From Pedobacter sp. ASV28 (GTDB taxonomy: Bacteria > Bacteroidota > Bacteroidia > Sphingobacteriales > Sphingobacteriaceae): 64,000 bases of DNA. Positions 36,385-45,818 of this stretch are shown here, one piece after another (position 1 is the first letter of the stretch; the number at the start of each line of letters is the position of its first letter). Location of the stretch: NCBI RefSeq assembly GCF_016428855.1, contig NZ_JAELTN010000014.1, positions 1 through 64,000 on the forward strand, given 5' to 3'. Both the position numbers and the translations under genes were made by a program. The notes under the pieces were generated by a model. It worked only from the letters and a program-made list of their open reading frames with translations, ran no database searches and was not told where the DNA came from.

Positions 36385-37200
36385 ATGAATTACCAGGTAT
36401 TTGAGCCCCACCCAAATCTTAGTTCCTATGTAAAATGCTATTGGAGTTTGGAAAGCCTTAAAACCGAAAATCCACAACGACAAATCATTATCCCAGATGG
36501 CTGTATGGAAATGGTTTTTCATTACGGTGACCTATATAGACAATACATCAGCAGCGGCAAAAGTATTATACAACCCCGGTGCTTTGTCATTGGCCAGCTT
36601 ACCCAGCCACTAGAGATCGAACCTACCGGACAGACTGGCATTTTCTCGGTACGTTTCCATCCCGAAGGATTTACGCCTTTTGCTAGCCTGTCTATCAGGG
36701 AAATGGAAAATAGAGCCATTGACCTAGAAAAACTCTTTGGAGCAGATGGACTGGAAATCGACAAAAGAATATTAAGCGCCAACTCCACTGCAGCAAGAAT
36801 ACAAGCCATAGAAACGTTTTTAACTGCCCGTTTGACCACCAGTGAAAGCATCGATCGTATGGTAAAATCTACTGTAGACACCATCTTGACGGCCAATGGA
36901 CAACTTTCCATAAATGAGCTTTCAGCGCAAGCAAACATCAACCGTAGGCAATTGGAACGCAAGTTTGCTGCACACATTGGATTAAGCCCCAAACAGCTTT
37001 CCAAGATCATTAGGTTACAAGCTACACTCAAATTATTACTAGATAATAAATCTAGCAAGCTGACCACCTTGGCCTACCAAGGCGAATATTACGATCAGGC
37101 GCATTTTATTAAAGATTTCAAGGAATTTACAGGACAGACTCCAAAAGAATTTTATGGCGATAAGCTTAAAATGTCGGCCCTATTTTACAACGTAGAATAA
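36385..37200 (+). CDS. AraC family transcriptional regulator
   Basis: A 271-residue regulator. The N-terminal domain (YWSLES, QIIIPDGCMEMVFHYGD, GIFSVRFHPEGFTPF) is of the DUF6597 type found in many AraC-like proteins. The C-terminal 100 residues hold the two helix-turn-helix motifs (INELSAQANINRRQLERKFAAHIGLSPKQ and LAYQGEYYDQAHFIKDFKEFTGQTPKEF). It is followed by a DUF6265 gene, which may be a target. Confidence 0.93.
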   Translation: MNYQVFEPHPNLSSYVKCYWSLESLKTENPQRQIIIPDGCMEMVFHYGDLYRQYISSGKSIIQPRCFVIGQLTQPLEIEPTGQTGIFSVRFHPEGFTPFASLSIREMENRAIDLEKLFGADGLEIDKRILSANSTAARIQAIETFLTARLTTSESIDRMVKSTVDTILTANGQLSINELSAQANINRRQLERKFAAHIGLSPKQLSKIIRLQATLKLLLDNKSSKLTTLAYQGEYYDQAHFIKDFKEFTGQTPKEFYGDKLKMSALFYNVE

Positions 37201-37456
37201 CATTGTCGCATTTTTACAATTTTATCTTTTTATTTAGGCTTCTCTTTGTTATAAAAAACAATATAAATATAACATGGGAACCATCATGATTTTAAAAGCA
37301 CACTACTTGTCCCTAATTCATGCCGGGAGGGCATGGACAAACCGAGTTTACGAACGCATTAACCAATGCAAAGCCTTCTCTTGAACACCGTTGAAAATGG
37401 ATACAATATGAAAAATACAAGAGAAAAAGAACAACAACTTATTAATTAATATACAA

Positions 37457-37930
37457 ATGAAAAAGAAATTATTTATCGCTCTGGCATGCATACTAGCTTT
37501 TTGCAGCTGGAATACCAAACAAAAAAACGAAATCAAAAAAGCTATCTGGCTTATTGGTACCTGGGAAAATAAGACATCGAGGGGTAGTCTATATGAACAA
37601 TGGACTAAAGCAACCCCCAATGAACTGCATGGTAAGAGCTATATGCTCAAAGAAAAAGATACCCTGGTATTTGAAACCATCAGGTTGGTACAAGAACAAG
37701 GCAGCATGTTCTATATTCCTACCGTTAAAAACCAGAATAACAATCTACCTGTACGCTTCGCCCTCAAAACCGTTTCCGACAGTCAATTGGTCTTCGAAAA
37801 TCCAAATCATGACTTTCCTCAGGTCATATCATACACTAAAATCAATGCCGATTCGCTAATAGCAAAGATTTCAGGTATAAAAAATGGACAGGAACGGCAA
37901 CAGACCTTTGCCATGAAACGCTTGAAATAA
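37457..37930 (+). CDS. DUF6265 family exported protein
   Basis: A 157-residue protein with a hydrophobic N-terminus that ends near a cysteine (LAFCSW), so it may be a lipoprotein or simply exported. The mature region opens WLIGTWENKTSRGSLYEQWTKATPNELHGKSYML and closes with LVFENPNHDFPQVISYTKINADSLIAKISG, which I recognise as the DUF6265 pattern, a calycin-like beta-barrel. The function is unknown. It lies 256 nt after an AraC regulator. Confidence 0.85.
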   Translation: MKKKLFIALACILAFCSWNTKQKNEIKKAIWLIGTWENKTSRGSLYEQWTKATPNELHGKSYMLKEKDTLVFETIRLVQEQGSMFYIPTVKNQNNNLPVRFALKTVSDSQLVFENPNHDFPQVISYTKINADSLIAKISGIKNGQERQQTFAMKRLK

Positions 37931-38027
37931 TATTCCAGTCTGTCCAACCCACCCCTAATAATGTCTGTTTTGCCCCCAAATAAAATGCAATGCTGTCTTT
38001 AATTTTAATCATTATTTTTTTAAAGTC

Positions 38028-38516
38028 ATGGCAACATCTAATTTCACACTTACTTTATGGTTCAACCAAACGCCTCAACAAGTATTTCAGGCCGTCACCA
38101 ATGTTCGTGGCTGGTGGTCTGAAGATATGGAGGGCAGCACTGCACAAACTGGAGATGAGTTTATCTACCATTATAAAGACATCCATTATTGCAAAGTAAG
38201 GCTTATAGAAGTTATTCCATACCAAAAAGTGGTATGGCTTATTTTAAACAACTATTTTAGTTTTACAGAAGATCGTACCGAATGGAAAGACACCAAGGTT
38301 TGTTTCGAGATTTCAGAAATTGACGGCAAGAGCCAGCTCCGCTTCACCCATATGGGTTTGGTACCTGAATATGAATGTTACCAGGTGTGCCAAGATGGCT
38401 GGAACAATTTCATTAAAAATAGTCTATATCAGCTTGTCACTACTGGTAAAGGGCAGCCTAATCCCAAAGAAGGTGGGTTCAACGCCGAGCAGGTCAAAAA
38501 GTGGAAATTACAATAG
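38028..38516 (+). CDS. SRPBCC (AHSA1-like) domain protein
   Basis: A 162-residue single-domain ligand-binding fold. Signs are FTLTLWFNQTPQQVFQAVTNVRGWWSEDMEG at the start and WNNFIKNSLYQLVTTGKGQPN near the end. It is a divergent relative of the protein at 2397. The gene is preceded by 97 nt and stands in a row of small plus-strand genes with no obvious shared pathway. Confidence 0.9.
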   Translation: MATSNFTLTLWFNQTPQQVFQAVTNVRGWWSEDMEGSTAQTGDEFIYHYKDIHYCKVRLIEVIPYQKVVWLILNNYFSFTEDRTEWKDTKVCFEISEIDGKSQLRFTHMGLVPEYECYQVCQDGWNNFIKNSLYQLVTTGKGQPNPKEGGFNAEQVKKWKLQ

Positions 38517-38632
38517 AAAGTATATTGGTTGTTACTACAATCAGTTTTTTAAAGCCAGTACCGACACTTTGAACTGGAGTTTCCGCTATTAAAAAATTAT
38601 GGTAAATTCGGCCTAGGGTACAATATAACAAT

Positions 38633-39355
38633 ATGGCTAAAGAAAACATAATAGCAGCCTATGAAGAAATGGCTGAAAAATACAACGAACTCATTGACCA
38701 TAAACCTCATAACGCTTATTACGACAGACCCAACACGCTTCAGTTACTGCCTGAAGTACATGGAAAAACAATTCTTGATGCGGCATGTGGACCAGGTAAA
38801 TATGCAGAAATTCTAATGGCCAAAGGAGCCATTGTAAAAGGTTTCGATATTAGTCCTAAAATGATAGAGCTGGCCATTCGTAGAAATAACAACCAGGGAG
38901 AATTTTTCGTACATGACCTGTCCAATCGGTTTGATAAGCTAGAAAATAGCTCGTGCGACATTGTGCTTTGTGCCCTGGCACTCCATTACGTTGAAGATTG
39001 GACCTTAACGATCCAAGAGTTTTACAGGGTTTTAAAACCTAATGGAATTCTTGTTCTATCAATTGAACATCCATTTTATGAATTCAATTTCTTTAAATCC
39101 AACAACTATTTTGGAGTGGAGCATGTAAAATGTACCTGGAGTGGATTTGGAAATCCAATTGAGGTGAATAGCTTTAGAAGACCTTTGGGCCAATGCCTAT
39201 CTCCATTAACAGATCATGGCTTTTACATCGATAAATTGCTTGAACCTAAACCTACAAAAGAATTTGAGCAGTTAGACCCTAGACATTTTAAGGAACTAAA
39301 CGAATTTCCTGCCTTTATGTGTATTAGGGCGGTAAAAAGAAATGACTTCACTTAA
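38633..39355 (+). CDS. Class I SAM-dependent methyltransferase
   Basis: A 240-residue methyltransferase. The AdoMet-binding motif I is ILDAACGPGKYAEILMAKGA (about residues 46-65), with the acidic residue in VKGFDISPKM and motif IV as CDIVLCALALHYVED. It resembles UbiE/Tam-like enzymes acting on small molecules. The substrate cannot be told. It is single, before the efflux operon. Confidence 0.93.
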   Translation: MAKENIIAAYEEMAEKYNELIDHKPHNAYYDRPNTLQLLPEVHGKTILDAACGPGKYAEILMAKGAIVKGFDISPKMIELAIRRNNNQGEFFVHDLSNRFDKLENSSCDIVLCALALHYVEDWTLTIQEFYRVLKPNGILVLSIEHPFYEFNFFKSNNYFGVEHVKCTWSGFGNPIEVNSFRRPLGQCLSPLTDHGFYIDKLLEPKPTKEFEQLDPRHFKELNEFPAFMCIRAVKRNDFT

Positions 39356-39449
39356 AAATGAACAGTACTTCATTTTCCTAAAAAACTTCATGACCTCTTT
39401 CTGACAATACATAGGCGATAAGTTCATAAAAACTTCATAAACCTCGTCT

Positions 39450-39457
39450 TATTTTTG
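39450..39457 (+). promoter_or_regulatory. -7 box before the efflux operon leader gene
   Basis: TATTTTTG matches TAnnTTTG and ends 7 nt before the ATG at 39465. Direct repeats TTCATAAA (39423 and 39434) lie just upstream, with further TTCAT copies at 39369 and 39387, and might be a regulator site. Confidence 0.5.
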
Positions 39458-39464
39458 GCGCCAG

Positions 39465-39854
39465 ATGAGAGCTATAATTTTCTTTTTACTATCGCTATGT
39501 TTCCTGTTACTGAGGGGATATAATCATGTTTACGCACGTGCCCATCATGATCGTATGGTCTACTCGCCGGCACAAGTTCCACAAAAAGAAAAACGTAACA
39601 GCTTTGGCCTTGACCATCCCACTTCTCTTCACAAGACCCTACTTACCAAAGAAATCCATTCTACTTATGTAGAAGAAAATGAAGATGAGGATAATATAGC
39701 TGCAAGAAAGGACACCATACCCTACCCTATGTCTTTCAGTTATGAAGTATTGGCCAGCCATAGCGCCAATATTAAACATGCCTTGCCCTGTTGCAGGCAT
39801 TTATCCTATACCTCTACCTACAAATACCTTACCCAGTGCGTCATCAGAATATGA
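39465..39854 (+). CDS. Hypothetical exported protein upstream of RND efflux genes
   Basis: A 129-residue protein with an N-terminal hydrophobic helix (residues 3-17) that could be a signal peptide. The rest is polar and basic, with a PCC pair near the C-terminus. I do not recognise it. It has its own promoter-like box and lies 153 nt before the efflux adaptor gene, so it may be the operon's first gene, but its reality is less sure than that of its neighbours. Confidence 0.5.
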   Translation: MRAIIFFLLSLCFLLLRGYNHVYARAHHDRMVYSPAQVPQKEKRNSFGLDHPTSLHKTLLTKEIHSTYVEENEDEDNIAARKDTIPYPMSFSYEVLASHSANIKHALPCCRHLSYTSTYKYLTQCVIRI

Positions 39855-39941
39855 TATAATGAATATGGATAACCCACTTGAGGTTTTCCAGAGGAAGGTC
39901 ATCAGGCCATTTCCACAAATATCAAATTAAAACACTATTGT

Positions 39942-39953
39942 TTGCCTAGGCAA
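39942..39953. promoter_or_regulatory. Perfect 12-bp palindrome before the efflux adaptor gene
   Basis: TTGCCTAGGCAA reads the same on both strands and lies 54 nt upstream of the adaptor ATG. It is GC-richer than its surroundings and could be an operator for a dimeric regulator. No regulator gene is next to it. Confidence 0.35.
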
Positions 39954-40007
39954 GCAACTACAGATAAGGTATTTCCAAATAAAAATCGCTTAAAACAAAT
40001 AGATAAC

Positions 40008-41087
40008 ATGAAGAAAACAATGATGCTCATGGGCTTGTGTACATTACTTTACTATACAAGCTGTACCCAAAAAAAAGAAGAAAAAGAAGAACAGACCAAT
40101 TACACGGCAACCAGCCCGTTAACACTCGACACTTCTTTTACCAAGGAATATGTTTCGCAAATCCGCTCGGTACGCAATATTGAAATAAGAGCGCAAGAGA
40201 AAGGCTTTTTGCAAAACATCTATATAGACGAAGGCCAAAGCGTAAAAGCAGGACAATTGCTTTTCAAAATTATGCCTAAAATGTACGAAGCAGAAGTGAT
40301 GAAGGCAGAGGCAGAAGTAAAAGCTTCTGAAATTGAATTGCAAAATACCCAATTATTGGCTGATAAAAACGTAGTGGCCAAAAATGAACTTGCTATGGCA
40401 AAAGCCAAACTGGAGCAAGCTAAAGCAAGTAGAGCACTGGCCAAATTACATTTATCATTTACGGAAATAAGAGCGCCTTTTGACGGTACGATTGACCGCT
40501 TGCCTAAAAAACTGGGAAGTTTGATTGACGAAGGTGAACTATTGACCACCCTTTCTGATAACAGCCAAATGTTTGCTTACTTCAATGTCTCAGAACCTGA
40601 GTACCTGAATTTCCAACAAGCAAAATCAAGTCATAATAAATCTGTTAGCTTAGTTTTAGCCAATGGCGAAACCCTAAATGGAAAAGGGGCTGTAGAAACT
40701 ATTGAAGGTGAGTTTAATTCCGAAACGGGCAACATTGCCTTTAGGGCAAAATTCCCAAATCCAAATAAGCTATTAAGAAACGGGGAAACAGGCAAAGTGC
40801 AAATGGTAATTCCATTGAAAAATGCTTTAATCATTCCTCAAAAAGCAACTTACGAACTGCAGGATAAAACCTATGTTTTTGTCATTGATAAAAATGGTGT
40901 GGCAAAATCTAAAGAAATTAAGATTGGTGGCGAACTACCAGACATTTACATAGTGGCCAGCGGCTTGCAGCCAGGCGATAAAATTGTGCTTGACGGTGTA
41001 CAAAAAGTGAAAGATGACGATAAAATCAAATTCAGCTTCATAGCGCCTAAAGAAGTATTAAACCAATTACAGTTAAAAGCAGAGTAG
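40008..41087 (+). CDS. RND efflux periplasmic adaptor (AcrA-like lipoprotein)
   Basis: A 359-residue membrane-fusion protein. The lipobox YTSC at about residue 16 gives a lipid anchor. The lipoyl half-motifs (QNIYIDEGQSVKAGQLLFKI and LHLSFTEIRAPFDGTIDRLPKKLGSLIDEG) flank a helical hairpin, followed by beta-barrel and membrane-proximal domains (GLQPGDKIVLDGVQKVKDDDKI). The ATG at 40008 is chosen because the upstream in-frame codons run through a palindromic operator-like region. It is the first of three linked efflux genes; the permease follows after 19 nt. Confidence 0.93.
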   Translation: MKKTMMLMGLCTLLYYTSCTQKKEEKEEQTNYTATSPLTLDTSFTKEYVSQIRSVRNIEIRAQEKGFLQNIYIDEGQSVKAGQLLFKIMPKMYEAEVMKAEAEVKASEIELQNTQLLADKNVVAKNELAMAKAKLEQAKASRALAKLHLSFTEIRAPFDGTIDRLPKKLGSLIDEGELLTTLSDNSQMFAYFNVSEPEYLNFQQAKSSHNKSVSLVLANGETLNGKGAVETIEGEFNSETGNIAFRAKFPNPNKLLRNGETGKVQMVIPLKNALIIPQKATYELQDKTYVFVIDKNGVAKSKEIKIGGELPDIYIVASGLQPGDKIVLDGVQKVKDDDKIKFSFIAPKEVLNQLQLKAE

Positions 41088-41106
41088 GTTCCTTTTCAAG
41101 AAAATT

Positions 41107-44100
41107 ATGTTTAGTAAATTCATAAAAAGACCAGTTTTATCGATAGTGATATCGCTGGTAATTGTATTTATGGGCGTGCTGGCGCTTGTTGGCCTACCCG
41201 TAACACAACTTCCAAATATTTCGCCGCCAATGGTAAACATTGTGGCAGAGTACCCAGGAGCAAATAACGAGCTATTGATCAAAGCGGTGGTTATTCCTTT
41301 AGAAAGAGCCTTAAATGGTATTCCGGGAATGAAATACATGACTTCTGATGCGGGTAACGATGGCGAGTGCTCCGTCCAAATTGTATTTAATTTAGGTACC
41401 GATCCAGATCAAGCTACACTTAACGTACAAAATCGTGTAGCCGCAGTAACCAATAAATTACCGCCTTTGGTGATTCGTGAAGGGATCAAAATTAGCCGCG
41501 AGCAGCCCAACATGTTAATGTACTTGAACGTTTTCAGTAAGGATCCGCATATGAACGAGAATTTCTTGTACAATTATGCCGACATCAACCTACTGCCAGA
41601 ACTGAAACGTGTAGATGGGGTTGGCTTTGCCGATATCTTGGGTAACCGTGAATATGCCATGCGTATTTGGTTGAAACCCGATAAAATGCTGGCCTATAAA
41701 ATCTCTTCCGAAGAAGTCTTAGAAGCACTTAACAATCAAAGTTTAGAGGCATCGCCAGGCAAAACAGGCGAAAGTTCGGGTAAACGCTCAGCCTCTTTTG
41801 AATATGTATTGAAATACCCAGGACGTTTCACCAACGAAGACGGCTATCGAAACATTGTGTTACGTGCAAGCGCAAATGGCGAATTATTGAGGTTAAAAGA
41901 TGTTGCCGACGTTGAATTTGGCAGTTCGATGTACGATTTATATTCACACATTAATGGTAAGCCATCTGCCGCTATCGTGCTAAAGCAATCTTATGGCAGT
42001 AATGCGCAGGAGGTAATTGATAATGTGAAGAAACGCATGGAGGAAATCAAAGCCACCTCGTTTCCCAAAGGAATGGATTATGAAATCAGTTATGACGTTT
42101 CTAAATTCTTGGATGCTTCCATCGAGAAAGTAATTCACACCTTAATTGAAGCGTTTATATTAGTGGGTTTAGTGGTTTTCATTTTCTTGGGCGATTGGCG
42201 TTCAACCTTAATTCCAGCCATTGCCGTACCCGTTTCTTTGATAGGCTCATTTATGTTCATGCAATTTTTCGGCATTACCCTCAACCTCATAACCCTTTTT
42301 GCATTGGTATTAGCCATTGGTATTGTGGTGGACGATGCCATTGTAGTAATTGAGGCGGTACATGCCAAGATGGAAGCAGACAAGCGTTTATCGGTACTTA
42401 AAGCTACACAGTTGGCTCTGGGCGAAATTGGGGGTGCCATCATAGCCATCACCTTTCTAATGGCTTCGGTATTTATTCCCGTAGCTTTTATGTCTGGTCC
42501 GGTGGGGGTATTTTATCGCCAGTTTTCCATTACCATGGCCACTTCTATCATTTTATCAGGAGTTGTAGCATTAACTTTAACGCCAGCTCTGTGCGCCATC
42601 ATGTTAAAGAAACACAGTGCTAATCACCATAAGAAAAAATCGATTATTGATAAAGGTCTAGATACCTTTAATTCATGGTTCTTTAAGTTAACTGGTCGCT
42701 ATCAGAAAGTGATGACCAAAGTGGTTACCCGTAGGGCTACAATCTTTGGTGTGCTCGCTATTTTCTGTGTGGCCACTTATTTCTTGAGCAATTCTGTACC
42801 ATCAGGATTTATTCCCAATGAAGATCAGGGAATGATTTATGCCATTATCCAAACGCCCCCAGGCTCTACCTTAGAGAGAACCAATCAGATTTCTGAAAAA
42901 TTAGAGAAAATCTGTGAGGAAATTGAAGGGGTAAAATCAGTTTCTGCCTTAGCAGGATATGAAGTTTTAACAGAAGGTACAGGCTCTAACTCAGGTACCT
43001 GTTTAATTAACCTAAAAGATTGGAAAGACCGCAAAAATACCGCTCAAGATATCATCAGGGAACTCGAAGAGAGATCTAAAGATATGCCAGGTGCCATGAT
43101 AGAATTCTTCCAACCGCCCGCGGTTCCTGGTTATGGTGCCGCTGGAGGTTTCGAATTACGTTTGCTGGATAAGGCAGGGAGAAATGATTATGTAGAAATG
43201 GAAAAAGTGAGCAAGGATTTTGTGAAAGAACTGAACAAACGTCCCGAACTGCAATCTGTATTTACCTTTTATAGCGCAAGTTTCCCTCAATATATGCTGA
43301 ATATAGATAATGATAAAGCGCAACAAAAAGGCGTAACGCCAGAAAAAGCATTGGAAACCTTATCAGATCTAATCGGTAGTAACTACGAAACCAATTTCAT
43401 CAAATTTGGCAGGCAGTATAAAGTTATTGTTCAGGCCTTACCGCAATATAGAGCACTGCCAGCAGATGTGATGAAGCTATATGTAAAAAACAACAAAGAT
43501 GAAATGGTGCCTTTTTCATCGTTTATGACCATGAAAAAAGTATACGGGCTTTCGGAAATCACTCGTCACAACATGTACAACTCGGCAGAAATCAATGGCT
43601 CTGCGGCTAGTGGCTACAGTTCTGGCGAAGCATTGAAAGTGGTAGCAGAGGTTGCTAAAAAAACATTACCGAGGGGTTATGGTATAGACTGGGCAGGTAT
43701 TTCTAAAGACGAAAGTAATAGAGGTAACGAAGCCATTTATATCTTCTTAATCTGTTTAGGCTTCGTATATCTGGTCCTTGCGGCACAGTATGAAAGTTTC
43801 ATTTTACCATTAGCGGTAATCATTTCTTTACCAGCAGGGATATTTGGAGCGTTCCTTTTCCTGAAGTTATTTGGACTGGAAAACAACATTTACGCACAAG
43901 TTTCAATGGTCATGTTGATTGGTTTACTTGGTAAGAATGCGGTGCTGATTGTAGAGTTTGCGGCACAGAAACATGCAGAAGGCAAATCTATTTTGGCAGC
44001 CGCGATGGAAGGTGCCGTAGTCAGGTTCCGCCCTATTCTGATGACCTCATTTGCCTTCATCGCAGGTTTAATTCCTTTGGTTTTTGCAAGTGGTCCAGGT

Positions 44101-44280
44101 GCAATCGGTAACCGCACTATTGGTTCAGCCGCCGCTGGTGGTATGTTATTGGGAACCTTGTTCGGTGTAGTCATCATCCCAGGCTTGTACTACATCTTTG
44201 GCACCATTGCCAGTAAACGTAAATTGATTAAAATCGAAGAAGAACATCCATTAACCGAAGAATTTGAGAACAATGCTTAA
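41107..44280 (+). CDS. RND efflux permease (AcrB/HAE1 family)
   Basis: A 1057-residue inner-membrane pump powered by protons. Twelve transmembrane helices and two large periplasmic loops are inferred from the usual pattern. The opening FIKRPVLSIVISLVIVFMGVLALVGLPVTQLPNISPP is typical, and the proton-relay aspartate pair is in GIVVDDAIVVIEAVHAKME (helix 4). The HAE1 region GLLGKNAVLIVEFA lies in the second half. It exports hydrophobic or amphiphilic compounds, probably including drugs or bile-like agents. It is complete and overlaps the next gene by 8 nt. Confidence 0.96.
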   Translation: MFSKFIKRPVLSIVISLVIVFMGVLALVGLPVTQLPNISPPMVNIVAEYPGANNELLIKAVVIPLERALNGIPGMKYMTSDAGNDGECSVQIVFNLGTDPDQATLNVQNRVAAVTNKLPPLVIREGIKISREQPNMLMYLNVFSKDPHMNENFLYNYADINLLPELKRVDGVGFADILGNREYAMRIWLKPDKMLAYKISSEEVLEALNNQSLEASPGKTGESSGKRSASFEYVLKYPGRFTNEDGYRNIVLRASANGELLRLKDVADVEFGSSMYDLYSHINGKPSAAIVLKQSYGSNAQEVIDNVKKRMEEIKATSFPKGMDYEISYDVSKFLDASIEKVIHTLIEAFILVGLVVFIFLGDWRSTLIPAIAVPVSLIGSFMFMQFFGITLNLITLFALVLAIGIVVDDAIVVIEAVHAKMEADKRLSVLKATQLALGEIGGAIIAITFLMASVFIPVAFMSGPVGVFYRQFSITMATSIILSGVVALTLTPALCAIMLKKHSANHHKKKSIIDKGLDTFNSWFFKLTGRYQKVMTKVVTRRATIFGVLAIFCVATYFLSNSVPSGFIPNEDQGMIYAIIQTPPGSTLERTNQISEKLEKICEEIEGVKSVSALAGYEVLTEGTGSNSGTCLINLKDWKDRKNTAQDIIRELEERSKDMPGAMIEFFQPPAVPGYGAAGGFELRLLDKAGRNDYVEMEKVSKDFVKELNKRPELQSVFTFYSASFPQYMLNIDNDKAQQKGVTPEKALETLSDLIGSNYETNFIKFGRQYKVIVQALPQYRALPADVMKLYVKNNKDEMVPFSSFMTMKKVYGLSEITRHNMYNSAEINGSAASGYSSGEALKVVAEVAKKTLPRGYGIDWAGISKDESNRGNEAIYIFLICLGFVYLVLAAQYESFILPLAVIISLPAGIFGAFLFLKLFGLENNIYAQVSMVMLIGLLGKNAVLIVEFAAQKHAEGKSILAAAMEGAVVRFRPILMTSFAFIAGLIPLVFASGPGAIGNRTIGSAAAGGMLLGTLFGVVIIPGLYYIFGTIASKRKLIKIEEEHPLTEEFENNA

Positions 44281-45706
44281 GAATCACTATAAATTTTTTG
44301 GATTTGCAGCCTTATGCTTGGCTTATACCAGCTGTAAAGTGCCCACTCTTGTCCAAAAAACCGAAAACAAAAATGTTCCAGGGGCTTATGCCAACACCGT
44401 TAGCGATACAACTAATACGGGCAAACTAAAATGGAAAGAATATTTTAAAGACAAACATTTAATTGCATTAATTGACACTGCTTTAAAAAACAATCAAGAG
44501 CTGAACATCACTTTGCAGGAAATTGAAATCACCAGAAACGAAATTAGGGCCAAGAAAGGTGAAATATTACCAAGTGTTGGGCTAAGGGCTGGTGCAGGGC
44601 TAGAAAAAGTAGGCCGTTACACCAGTCAGGGTGCAGGTGATGCTGCGACTGAGATAGACGAAGGCAAAAAAATGCCTGATCCACTACCCGATTATCTGGT
44701 AGGCCTTTACGCCAATTGGGAAATAGATGCATGGCATAAGTTACATCATGCAAAAAAAGCTGCAGTTAGTCGTTATTTGGCCACTGTAGAAGGCAAAAAC
44801 TTTGTAGTAACCAATCTTATTGCAGAAATTGCCAATTCCTATTACGAGCTTTTGGCGCTCGATAACCAACTGGATATGGTGAAAAAAAGCATCCAGCTTC
44901 AGACCAATGCACTTGAAATTGTAAAGGTGCAGAAAGAGGCTACCAGGGTTACCGAACTGGCCGTACGAAAATTTGAAGCAGAAGTTTTAAATTCGAGAAG
45001 CTTAGAATATGACATCCAACAAAAAATTACCGAAACAGAAAATCGTATCAATTTTCTTTTGGGTAGGTATCCACAGCCTATAGTAAGGGATATGGGCAGT
45101 TTCACAGACTTAGTACCTTCTAGCGTTCATGCCGGCCTGCCTTCGCAACTTTTGGCCAACCGTCCTGATGTTAAACAGGCTGAGCTCGAACTGGCCGCCA
45201 CAAAACTGGATGTAAAAGTAGCCAGGGCGCAGTTCTATCCTTCTTTGGGCATCAGCGCATCATTTGGAATACAAGCTTTTAACCCCTCCTATCTGGTAAA
45301 ATTCCCCGAATCGATGCTTTATTCGCTGGCAGGAGATATAGCTGCACCCTTGATCAACAGAAATGCCATAAAGGCCAGCTATCTTAACGCCAATGCCAAA
45401 CAGTTACAAGCTGTATATAACTATGAACGCACCATTTTAAATGCCTATATAGAAGTGAGCAACCAACTGTCCAATATCAGCAACCTTGAAAAAAGCTACG
45501 GACTAAAATCCAGTCAGGTGAAAGCACTTACCCAATCCATTGACATTTCCAACGACCTTTTTCGCTCGGCAAGGGCAGATTATCTGGAGGTATTGATGAC
45601 ACAACGTGATGCTTTGGAATCAAAACTAGAGTTGATAGAAACCAAAAAGCAACAATTGGCAGCTGTGATCAAAATCTATCAGGCGTTAGGTGGCGGATGG
45701 AACTAA
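44273..45706 (+). CDS. TolC-like outer-membrane efflux protein (NodT family)
   Basis: A 477-residue protein with a lipobox (YTSC at about residue 18), so it is a lipid-anchored channel-tunnel protein of the OprM/NodT type. Two outer-membrane efflux domains are visible through the paired helical repeats (LKNNQELNITLQEIEITRNEIRAKKGEILPSV and LANRPDVKQAELELAATKLDVKVARAQFYPSLG). The ATG lies inside the permease stop region (ATGCTTAA), so the two are translationally coupled. The TTG 9 nt upstream is not favoured. A terminator follows. Confidence 0.95.
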   Translation: MLKNHYKFFGFAALCLAYTSCKVPTLVQKTENKNVPGAYANTVSDTTNTGKLKWKEYFKDKHLIALIDTALKNNQELNITLQEIEITRNEIRAKKGEILPSVGLRAGAGLEKVGRYTSQGAGDAATEIDEGKKMPDPLPDYLVGLYANWEIDAWHKLHHAKKAAVSRYLATVEGKNFVVTNLIAEIANSYYELLALDNQLDMVKKSIQLQTNALEIVKVQKEATRVTELAVRKFEAEVLNSRSLEYDIQQKITETENRINFLLGRYPQPIVRDMGSFTDLVPSSVHAGLPSQLLANRPDVKQAELELAATKLDVKVARAQFYPSLGISASFGIQAFNPSYLVKFPESMLYSLAGDIAAPLINRNAIKASYLNANAKQLQAVYNYERTILNAYIEVSNQLSNISNLEKSYGLKSSQVKALTQSIDISNDLFRSARADYLEVLMTQRDALESKLELIETKKQQLAAVIKIYQALGGGWN

Positions 45707-45742
45707 TTAGTTAATTAATTAGGTGGATTATTTACTAGTGGA

Positions 45743-45768
45743 AGTCCCGGGAAACCGGGGCTTTTTTT
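45743..45768 (+). terminator. Terminator of the RND efflux operon
   Basis: AGTCCCGG (45743-45750), a GAAA tetraloop, and CCGGGGCT (45755-45762) form an eight-pair stem with one T-G pair, followed by seven T. Confidence 0.9.
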
Positions 45769-45818
45769 GTTTAAGAACAAACCATTTCATCAGCCGAAAA
45801 ATTTAAGAGAATATATCA

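Noticed and set aside
36522-37067. Minus-strand reading frame of 181 codons opposite the AraC gene
   Set aside because: It lies wholly inside a clear AraC regulator, and its translation has the Ser/Leu/Met bias of a shadow frame.
37274-37384. 36-codon frame in the gap before the DUF6265 gene
   Set aside because: No homology, promoter or coding bias is evident, and a small CATGCC hairpin lies inside it. Chance is the simpler reading.
39742-39930. 62-codon plus-strand frame overlapping the end of the efflux leader gene
   Set aside because: It is proline-rich with no recognisable start context and mostly overlaps the frame at 39465, which has the better promoter and N-terminus.
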